A DNA stretch of 64,000 nt, taken from NCBI RefSeq assembly GCF_024347635.1, contig NZ_AP025510.1:992001-1056000 (forward strand), given 5' to 3'. This DNA is from Vibrio tasmaniensis. GTDB lineage: Bacteria; Pseudomonadota; Gammaproteobacteria; Enterobacterales; Vibrionaceae. Below the pieces are notes generated by a model, which saw only the letters and a list, made by a program, of their open reading frames with translations, was not told where the DNA came from and made no database searches. The position numbers and the translations under genes are program-made. Shown here in pieces: positions 57,953 to 64,000 of the stretch (position 1 is the stretch's first letter; each line of letters begins with the position of its first letter).

Positions 57953-59341
57953 ATGCAATCAAAAACGTTAGATAACAAATCGAAGTATTTGTTAATGGTA
58001 GAAGATACCGCGTCGGTAGCAGCGTTATATCGATCGTATCTTACACCGCTCGAAATTGACATTAACATTGTCGGCACTGGCCGCGATGCAATCGAGAGTT
58101 TGAACCATCGAATCCCAGACCTCATTTTATTAGATCTACGCCTGCCCGATATGACGGGTATGGATGTACTGTTTGCTGTAAAACAAAAATATCCTGAAGT
58201 TCCCGTTATCTTCATGACCGCTCACGGCTCTATTGATACCGCTGTAGAAGCGATGCGACATGGTTCCCAAGATTTCCTTATCAAACCGTGTGAAGCTGAC
58301 CGACTGCGTATTACGGTGAACAACGCGATCCGCAAAGCGACAAAACTCAAAAACAGCGCTGAACATCCCGGTAATCAAAACTATCAAGGCTTCATTGGTA
58401 GCAGCCAAACCATGCAGCAGGTCTACCGAACGATCGATTCTGCCGCATCCAGTAAGGCCAGTATTTTCATCACGGGTGAAAGTGGTACCGGTAAAGAGGT
58501 GTGTGCTGAAGCCATTCACGCTGCAAGCAAGCGTGGAGATAAGCCATTTATCGCGATCAACTGTGCAGCGATTCCTAAAGATCTGATTGAGAGTGAGCTG
58601 TTTGGCCACGTTAAAGGTGCCTTTACTGGTGCTGCAACCGACCGTCAAGGTGCTGCTGAGCTTGCAGACGGTGGAACACTGTTCCTCGATGAATTGTGTG
58701 AAATGGACTTAGAGTTGCAAACTAAGCTTCTGCGTTTCATTCAAACCGGTACTTTTCAAAAAGTCGGCTCTTCTAAGATGAAGAGTGTGGATGTTCGTTT
58801 CGTATGTGCAACCAACCGAGACCCTTGGAAAGAAGTTCAAGAAGGTCGCTTTAGAGAAGATTTATACTACCGTTTATATGTGATTCCACTGCACTTGCCG
58901 CCATTGCGTGAGCGTGGAGAGGATGTCATCGAGATTGCATATTCATTGCTGGGTTACATGTCTGTCGAAGAAGGCAAGGCGTTCGTACGTTTTGCTGAAG
59001 AAGTACTCGATCGCTTTAATCAATATGAGTGGCCGGGGAACGTTCGTCAGTTACAAAATGTGTTGCGAAATGTGGTGGTACTGAATAATGGTAAAGAGAT
59101 TACTCTCAACATGCTTCCACCGCCATTGAACCAACCCATTGAAAACAGTCTTCGTTTAAAAGAGAAGCAGAACGAAGACATCACGGTAAAAGATATTTTC
59201 CCATTGTGGATCACTGAGAAAACGGCTATCGAACAGGCCATTAAAGCGTGTGACGGTAACGTTCCTCGTGCGGCAGGCTTCTTGGATGTCAGTCCATCGA
59301 CGATATACCGTAAATTGCAAACATGGAATGCGAAGCAGTAA
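57953..59341 (+). CDS. luxO: Quorum-sensing sigma-54 response regulator LuxO
   Basis: LuxO, when phosphorylated at low cell density, activates the qrr genes with sigma-54. The 462-residue protein has a receiver (phospho-acceptor Asp61 in [11 protein letters not shown]), an AAA+ domain (Walker [15 protein letters not shown] loop contacting sigma-54, DGGTLFLDE) and a Fis-type HTH ([18 protein letters not shown]). ATG 57953 gives the Asp61 numbering used for several Vibrio LuxO proteins; a later in-frame ATG would truncate the receiver. luxU follows 24 bp downstream, and Qrr1 is divergent. Confidence 0.97.
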   Translation: MQSKTLDNKSKYLLMVEDTASVAALYRSYLTPLEIDINIVGTGRDAIESLNHRIPDLILLDLRLPDMTGMDVLFAVKQKYPEVPVIFMTAHGSIDTAVEAMRHGSQDFLIKPCEADRLRITVNNAIRKATKLKNSAEHPGNQNYQGFIGSSQTMQQVYRTIDSAASSKASIFITGESGTGKEVCAEAIHAASKRGDKPFIAINCAAIPKDLIESELFGHVKGAFTGAATDRQGAAELADGGTLFLDELCEMDLELQTKLLRFIQTGTFQKVGSSKMKSVDVRFVCATNRDPWKEVQEGRFREDLYYRLYVIPLHLPPLRERGEDVIEIAYSLLGYMSVEEGKAFVRFAEEVLDRFNQYEWPGNVRQLQNVLRNVVVLNNGKEITLNMLPPPLNQPIENSLRLKEKQNEDITVKDIFPLWITEKTAIEQAIKACDGNVPRAAGFLDVSPSTIYRKLQTWNAKQ

Positions 59342-59365
59342 TCACCAAATAATAAGAAAAGAGCA

Positions 59366-59710
59366 ATGATGATAATATTAAATCAGCAAAAAGTTGATGA
59401 GCTTGCCGGTGAAATAGGGCAAGAGAATGTCCCAGTGTTACTGGAAATATTTTTAGGTGAATTGAAGGGATACTACGAACACTTAGAGCTAAATAAAGAG
59501 TCAGATACATCTAAGTATTTAGCGGATATTAGCCATGCACTTAAGAGCAGTGCTGCGAGCTTTGGTGCGGATTCTTTGTGCAATTTTGCGATTAACCTAG
59601 ATGCAAAAGTGAAACAAGCACTGCCAGTGACAGAGGTCGACTTTCAAGGTATGCAGGAAATTTTGTTATCCACCTACCAAGAGTACCAGCAGTTAATGAC
59701 AGAGCTTTAA
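59366..59710 (+). CDS. luxU: Quorum-sensing phosphorelay protein LuxU
   Basis: A 114-residue HPt protein with [14 protein letters not shown], phospho-acceptor His57. LuxU passes phosphate from the hybrid autoinducer receptors to LuxO. It directly follows luxO, the standard Vibrio arrangement, and a strong terminator follows it. Confidence 0.96.
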   Translation: MMIILNQQKVDELAGEIGQENVPVLLEIFLGELKGYYEHLELNKESDTSKYLADISHALKSSAASFGADSLCNFAINLDAKVKQALPVTEVDFQGMQEILLSTYQEYQQLMTEL

Positions 59711-59752
59711 AGCGATCAGTTATCACTAAAGCAGCCAGTCATCACTTAATCT

Positions 59753-59779
59753 AAAAAGGAGCATTGTGCTCCTTTTTTT
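59753..59779 (+). terminator. Terminator of luxOU
   Basis: An 11-bp stem (59753-59763 with 59767-59777, 3-nt loop) ending in a seven-base T-run. Confidence 0.93.
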
Positions 59780-59813
59780 GTTTTTGTTCGGTACATAGAT
59801 TCAGAAAACCAAG

Positions 59814-60701
59814 TTAAACCAACTGATCCCTAATTGCTTGTTGGAGTTTTACGCGGTCGTGTCGCCAATCTCTATTTGGAGAGGCAAGGTCAGTCGTCAC
59901 GCAATTCCATAGCCCTTCAAGTTCAGGGTGCGGAGCGTTACCCAATACAACATCGATCTTTCTTGCCTTGCAGGTACGTTCACACCACTCCAATTGCTCT
60001 TGTAGCGTCATTTTCCCTGCAGGTCCATGCTCTGGCGACAGGTTTTCAACGAAGATAACCTTGGCTTTAGTATTATCTGCGATCGCTTTACCAATCTCTG
60101 GCAGTAGAAGGGGGGGCATTACACTGGTTAGAAAGCTTCCTGGTCCAAGGACAATGCAGTCTGCTTGTTCGACAGCTGCAACGGCTTCTCTTGTCGCAGG
60201 TACTTCTGGAGATAAGTCCATCATGCGCAGCTTTTCTGTCATGTCATCAACGTTGGTTTCGCCAGTTACCCAACGACCGTCCATTGACAAAGCGGTGAGA
60301 TCGGAAGGGTGTTCCGTCATTGGCACAATATTCACATCGACCTTAAGCATGTTACGAATCAGGTTGATCGCTTCCAATGGGCGAACAGAAAGGTTGTCTA
60401 GCGCAGTAAGCATCAGGTTACCGAGGTTGTGACCATCGAGTTCACCTTGACCGCGAAAGCGGTATTCGAACATCATCGAACTGATCGAAGGCTCGGTTAT
60501 TAATTGGTTGATACAGTTACGGGTATCTCCCCAAGCGATACCACCTTGGCAGTCTCGAATTCGTCCGGTTGAACCGCCATTATCCGTGGTTGCAACAATG
60601 CCAGTTGCGTTGTTACCAAAGTCTTTTAGTGCAGCAAGCATACGACCTAAGCCGTGACCGCCACCGATTGCTACGACTTTCTTTGAAGCGTAAATATTCA
60701 T
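59814..60701 (-). CDS. YvcK/YbhK-family UDP-sugar-binding protein
   Basis: A 295-residue protein with the YvcK hallmarks VVAIGGGHGLGRMLAALKDF, GIVATTDNGGSTGRIRDCQG, DTRNCINQL and IVLGPGSFLTSVMPPLL. In Bacillus, YvcK is needed for growth on gluconeogenic carbon and binds UDP-GlcNAc, affecting cell-wall precursor flux; the E. coli relative is YbhK. It is leftward, between luxU and the divergent moaA leader. Confidence 0.92.
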   Translation of the reverse strand: MNIYASKKVVAIGGGHGLGRMLAALKDFGNNATGIVATTDNGGSTGRIRDCQGGIAWGDTRNCINQLITEPSISSMMFEYRFRGQGELDGHNLGNLMLTALDNLSVRPLEAINLIRNMLKVDVNIVPMTEHPSDLTALSMDGRWVTGETNVDDMTEKLRMMDLSPEVPATREAVAAVEQADCIVLGPGSFLTSVMPPLLLPEIGKAIADNTKAKVIFVENLSPEHGPAGKMTLQEQLEWCERTCKARKIDVVLGNAPHPELEGLWNCVTTDLASPNRDWRHDRVKLQQAIRDQLV

Positions 60702-60884
60702 TTTTTATTCTTGTTAGATTATTACCAGCTATAATTTAGGTTAAATGCTTCTCGCTATATACTCAACAAGAGTTATTTTGAGCGTTTGATACGTTTTTTT
60801 TGCCGATGTGGCCCGTTTTTTACCATCGGAGCTAGATTCACGTACAAATATTAAGTATTTTATTACTCAGCTACTGTGCGTGTG

Positions 60885-61030
60885 AATATAACGCTCAGTT
60901 GCCATAACTCCGAGCTCTCGCATGCTAAGTCGCACAGTGGTATTTGCTGTACCGATACGCATCAAGAGCCAGTGACATGTTGTCACAAGGGCTTAATTGG
61001 AAATGATTATGCCTCCCGTGTTTGGAAAGG
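60885..61030 (+). ncRNA. Molybdenum-cofactor (Moco) riboswitch
   Basis: The leader before moaA carries the Moco RNA motif. The 3' part (AAGGGC, GGAAATGATTATGCCTCCCG, TTTGGAAAGGTG, near 60990-61030) matches the E. coli moaA leader, whose corresponding segment reads GCCTCCCG then TGGAAAGGTG. The upstream arms (GAGCCAGTGACATG/TTGTCAC near 60967-60987) pair locally. The ribosome site GGAAAGG lies within the motif, so translational control by Moco is expected. The 5' boundary is approximate. Confidence 0.85.
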
Positions 61031-61036
61031 TGTTCC

Positions 61037-62026
61037 GTGGCGCAACAATTCGAAGATAGATTCCATCGCAAGTTTTATTACTTGCGCTTGTCGGTTACAG
61101 ACGTCTGTAACTTTAAATGTACTTACTGCTTGCCGGATGGTTACAAACCGTCAGGGCAAAAAAACTCGTCTTTTTTAAGTGTTCCCGAGATCAAACGCGT
61201 TGTAAAAGCGTTTGCTGATTGTGGTACCTCAAAGATCCGCATTACTGGCGGAGAGCCGAGCCTGCGTAAAGACTTTCCTGAAATCATACATACCGTTGCT
61301 TCTACTCCAGGCATCGAAAAAGTAGCCACCACAACGAATGGCTACCGCATGGAGAAACAAGTAGGGCAATGGCGTGATGCTGGTTTAACCCATATAAACG
61401 TAAGCGTGGATAGTTTAGATTCGCGAATGTTCCATCAGATCACTGGTGAGAATAAGTTTACTGAGGTTATGCGGGGCATTGATAAAGCGTTTGAGGTTGG
61501 CTTTGAACAAGTCAAAGTCAACGTCGTATTAATGAAAGACCTCAACAGTCAGGAATTACCAGCCTTCCTTAATTGGATCAAAGACAAACCCATTCAATTG
61601 CGTTTTATCGAGCTGATGAAAACCGGCGAGATGGACGAGTTGTTCGATAAACATCATGTGTCTGGCGTTGCGATTCGCAACCAGCTTATTGCTAATGGTT
61701 GGCTGTTAAAAGTCAAAGCCGTTAATGATGGCCCGGCGCAAGTGTTTGTCCACCCAGACTATCAGGGTGAAATCGGTTTGATCATGCCTTACGAGAAAGA
61801 CTTTTGTGAGAGTTGTAACCGACTGCGCGTTTCTGCGACCGGTAAACTTCACCTATGTCTGTTTGGCGACCATGGTGTTGAACTGAGAGATCTGATTCAA
61901 GAAGATCAACAAGAGCAAGAGCTCATTGATCGAATTCAGGCTCAGCTTCAAACCAAGTCTGTTAGCCACTTCTTACATGATGGCAACAGCGGCATGACTC
62001 CAAACTTGGCGTCAATCGGCGGTTAA
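61037..62026 (+). CDS. moaA: GTP 3',8-cyclase MoaA
   Basis: MoaA starts molybdopterin synthesis by radical rearrangement of GTP. The 329-residue protein has the radical SAM motif CNFKCTYC near residue 24 ([20 protein letters not shown]), the GGEPS segment, the C-terminal cluster cysteines ([21 protein letters not shown]) and the terminal GG. The start is the GTG at 61037, matching the family start [17 protein letters not shown], with GGAAAGG 6 nt upstream. Regulated by the Moco riboswitch. The rest of the moa cluster follows a 264-bp inserted element. Confidence 0.96.
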   Translation: MAQQFEDRFHRKFYYLRLSVTDVCNFKCTYCLPDGYKPSGQKNSSFLSVPEIKRVVKAFADCGTSKIRITGGEPSLRKDFPEIIHTVASTPGIEKVATTTNGYRMEKQVGQWRDAGLTHINVSVDSLDSRMFHQITGENKFTEVMRGIDKAFEVGFEQVKVNVVLMKDLNSQELPAFLNWIKDKPIQLRFIELMKTGEMDELFDKHHVSGVAIRNQLIANGWLLKVKAVNDGPAQVFVHPDYQGEIGLIMPYEKDFCESCNRLRVSATGKLHLCLFGDHGVELRDLIQEDQQEQELIDRIQAQLQTKSVSHFLHDGNSGMTPNLASIGG

Positions 62027-62087
62027 CCCGCTAACTACTCTAAAGCATTTTATCGCTCAGCTTCTTTAAGCTGGGTGAATAAGTCTA

Positions 62088-62351
62088 GGGCGTGTTGCTC
62101 TTTCGAGCTGATTTTTGCAGCGAGTTGCTGGGTATTTATACAAGGCAGAGGCTTTGATGTGTAGCTAGCCTACATGAGAAGCCGATAACGTAGTAGAAAT
62201 GACCAGCAAACGCTGCCCGAAGGGTTCGGCTAAAAGCGTTTTACTCTTTGTTGAGGGAGATTTGCTTAGAATGACTAGGCTACTTCCCCCTCGCCGCGAT
62301 TAAAACGCTTTTATCTCGAACAAAATTTAATCACGAAAGGTCAACACGCCC
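62088..62351. mobile_element. 264-bp MITE-like element between moaA and moaB
   Basis: The ends are perfect 10-bp inverted repeats, GGGCGTGTTG and CAACACGCCC, flanked by TA on both sides as a possible target duplication. The similarity continues inward over about 9 more bases (CTTTCG/CGAAAG). An internal inverted pair, AAAGCGTTTTA and TAAAACGCTTT, adds structure. There is no transposase frame, so it would need an IS acting in trans. Confidence 0.75.
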
Positions 62352-62382
62352 TAATAATTGAAAAATTTATATAGGTGAACAA

Positions 62383-62895
62383 ATGGGTCACGCAGAAAGC
62401 AAATTTCAAGCAGCAAACATCGCAGTACTAACGGTTTCAGATACTCGTACAGAAGAAAATGATACGTCAGGTGGTTACCTAGCTGAGCATGCTAAAGAAG
62501 CAGGCCACAACGTGGTTGATAAGCAAATCGTTATCGATGATATGTACAAGATTCGCGCTATCGTATCTCAGTGGATTGCTGATGACAGCGTACAAGCGAT
62601 CATGATCACTGGCGGTACGGGTTTCACTTCTCGTGACAGCACCCCAGAAGCACTTAAGCCACTATTCGACAAAGAAGTAGAAGGCTTTGGTGAGCTATTC
62701 CGTCAAGTGTCTTACGAAGAGATTGGTACATCGACAATTCAATCTCGTGCGATTGCGGGCTTTGCTAACCACACAGTAATCTTTGCGATGCCTGGTTCTA
62801 CTGGTGCTTGTCGCACGGGTTGGACTAAGATCATCAAGCAACAGATGGATGCTAGCCACCGTCCTTGCAATTTCATGCCACACCTTTCTGTATAA
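62383..62895 (+). CDS. moaB: Molybdenum cofactor biosynthesis protein MoaB
   Basis: A 170-residue MogA/MoaB-fold protein with [18 protein letters not shown], the molybdopterin-binding loop, and [14 protein letters not shown]. In E. coli MoaB is not essential for Moco; related proteins adenylylate molybdopterin. AGGTG precedes the ATG. moaC starts 12 bp downstream. It is separated from moaA by the inserted element. Confidence 0.95.
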   Translation: MGHAESKFQAANIAVLTVSDTRTEENDTSGGYLAEHAKEAGHNVVDKQIVIDDMYKIRAIVSQWIADDSVQAIMITGGTGFTSRDSTPEALKPLFDKEVEGFGELFRQVSYEEIGTSTIQSRAIAGFANHTVIFAMPGSTGACRTGWTKIIKQQMDASHRPCNFMPHLSV

Positions 62896-62907
62896 GGTGG
62901 TTTGAGC

Positions 62908-63387
62908 ATGAGCCAATTTACCCACATTAATGCGTCTGGCGAAGCGAACATGGTCGATGTATCGGCTAAAGCAGAGACAGTACGTGAGGCGAGAGCAGAA
63001 GCTTTCGTTCAAATGTCAGCAGAAACGCTAGAACTGATTGTTTCTGGCAGCCACCATAAAGGTGATGTTTTTGCGACGGCACGTATTGCTGGCATCCAAG
63101 CGGCTAAGAAAACGTGGGACTTGATTCCACTGTGTCACCCTCTACTACTAACTAAAGTAGAAGTGCAGCTAGAAGCTATCGAGTCTGAAAACAAGGTTCG
63201 CATTGAATCTGTTTGTAAACTTGCGGGTAAGACGGGCGTGGAGATGGAAGCGCTTACGGCTGCTTCCGTTGCTGCGCTAACGATTTACGATATGTGTAAA
63301 GCCGTTCAAAAAGACATTGTTATCGAAAATGTACGCCTGTTAGAGAAGACGGGCGGTAAATCTGGTCACTTCAAGGTGGAATCATGA
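62908..63387 (+). CDS. moaC: Cyclic pyranopterin monophosphate synthase MoaC
   Basis: MoaC acts with MoaA to make cyclic pyranopterin monophosphate. The 159-residue protein has [39 protein letters not shown] and [20 protein letters not shown], with the conserved catalytic lysine in KAVQKD. ATG 62908 has AAGGTGG upstream and matches the family start; a TTG two codons earlier is unlikely. Its stop overlaps moaD by 4 bp (ATGA). Confidence 0.96.
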   Translation: MSQFTHINASGEANMVDVSAKAETVREARAEAFVQMSAETLELIVSGSHHKGDVFATARIAGIQAAKKTWDLIPLCHPLLLTKVEVQLEAIESENKVRIESVCKLAGKTGVEMEALTAASVAALTIYDMCKAVQKDIVIENVRLLEKTGGKSGHFKVES

Positions 63388-63629
63388 TTACTGTACTGTT
63401 CTTTGCTCAAACTCGTGAACTTGTCGGTGTCGATAGCCTAGAAGTCGATGCACAATTCAATACTATTGAAGCGATTCGCAGCCACCTTGTAACACAAGAA
63501 GGCAAATGGGATATCGCATTGGAAGAGGGCAAACTTCTGGCTGCACTTAACCAATCAATCGTACCTTTGACAACTGAAGTGAAAGACGGCGATGAAGTGG
63601 CTTTCTTCCCACCTGTTACTGGAGGTTAG
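63384..63629 (+). CDS. moaD: Molybdopterin synthase sulphur carrier subunit MoaD
   Basis: An 81-residue ubiquitin-fold protein ending in VTGG; the C-terminal glycine is the site of thiocarboxylation. It overlaps moaC by 4 bp. The last codons GGA GGT double as the Shine-Dalgarno sequence of moaE. It partners with MoaE. Confidence 0.96.
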   Translation: MITVLFFAQTRELVGVDSLEVDAQFNTIEAIRSHLVTQEGKWDIALEEGKLLAALNQSIVPLTTEVKDGDEVAFFPPVTGG

Positions 63630-63631
63630 CC

Positions 63632-64000
63632 ATGAACGACTCTCGAGTTATTGATCCAAGAGTAGTCGTTACTGCAGAAGATTTTTCTGTGGGTGACGAA
63701 TACGATTATCTAGCTCAAGGCACAGCTGCAGGAGCGGTAGTGACGTTTGTTGGTAAAGTTCGCGACATGAACCTTGGCGACAACGTGATTGGTTTGTCTC
63801 TAGAGCACTATCCGGGTATGACAGAGAAGTCGCTGAGCGAGATCTGTGATCAAGCTGAAGCGCGCTGGCCTATTCAGAAGATGCGAGTGATTCACCGTGT
63901 TGGTGACCTAGATATCGGTGACCAGATTGTTTACGTTGGTGTATCCAGTGCGCACCGAGGGGCTGCCTTCGAAGCGTGCGAGTTTGTTATGGACTTCCTC
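63632..64000 (+). CDS. moaE: Molybdopterin synthase catalytic subunit MoaE (partial)
   Basis: ATG 63632 opens a frame that runs off the window after 123 codons. GAVVTFVGKVRDMNLGDNVIGL, LEHYPGMTEKSL, RVIHRVGDLDIGDQIVYVGV and SAHRGAAFEACEFVMD are the MoaE signatures, and about 25-30 residues should remain outside. It begins 2 bp after the moaD stop, with GGAGG in moaD's last codons as ribosome site. Confidence 0.95.
   Translation, partial: MNDSRVIDPRVVVTAEDFSVGDEYDYLAQGTAAGAVVTFVGKVRDMNLGDNVIGLSLEHYPGMTEKSLSEICDQAEARWPIQKMRVIHRVGDLDIGDQIVYVGVSSAHRGAAFEACEFVMDFL

Overview
The window is a chromosomal segment of a Vibrio, most likely of the Splendidus group or a close relative. That call rests on recognised proteins and gene order, not on a database search. 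Vibrio-type markers are the luxO-luxU pair with a Qrr1 small RNA upstream, MotY of the sodium-driven flagellar motor, the sodB-grxD and rnt-motY neighbourhoods, the rsxABCDGE-nth cluster, and yejK/yejL/pbgA in the gammaproteobacterial arrangement. Most of the window is core housekeeping DNA with a few accessory patches.

Layout. 0-9 kb: sppA, fadH with a FadR operator in its promoter, a YdjA-type nitroreductase, topB, and a leftward group (41-residue membrane peptide, short-chain dehydrogenase, DUF3080-type lipoprotein) behind a perfect Fur box. 9-13 kb: a histone-deacetylase-fold protein, then a nitric-oxide response module (Rrf2/NsrR regulator, NnrS, 35-residue CCGSCS-type peptide) with two NsrR-type operators, lying between two identical tRNA-Ser genes inside a perfect 133-bp direct repeat. 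13-28 kb: pbgA-yejL, yejK, an orphan HPt membrane protein, a lipoprotein, nhaC, asd, an orphan type IV pilin-like protein, a potassium channel, ychE and adhE (with an FNR-like site at class II spacing).

28-38.5 kb is an AT-rich signalling island: a BvgS/VieS-like hybrid kinase, a REC-EAL phosphodiesterase, a REC-HTH regulator and a GGDEF cyclase. The four start codons overlap or abut the preceding stops. A LysR regulator, a convergent paralogous REC-HTH regulator and a chemoreceptor follow. It resembles a rearranged VieSAB-type cyclic-di-GMP system in which the EAL and DNA-binding parts are separate proteins and the opposing cyclase is in the same operon. The hybrid kinase carries a symmetric C-X7-C-X2-C-X7-C motif in its PAS-like linker. 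This is the best candidate for an under-described system here.

38.8-54.5 kb: a degenerate short-chain dehydrogenase, sodB, grxD, a DsbA-family protein, a Na+/H+ antiporter-family transporter, rnt, motY, a Fur-box gene, gloA, nth and the full rsx operon. RsxC is enlarged to about 1009 residues by a repeat-built Ala/Lys tail. Fifteen perfect copies of an 8-bp repeat lie between nth and gloA. 54.5-64 kb: tRNA-Asn with a decayed tRNA-like 3' end beside it, uvrB with a LexA-like box, Qrr1/luxO/luxU, a YvcK-family gene, and moaABCDE with a Moco riboswitch before moaA and a 264-bp MITE-like element between moaA and moaB. moaE runs off the right edge.
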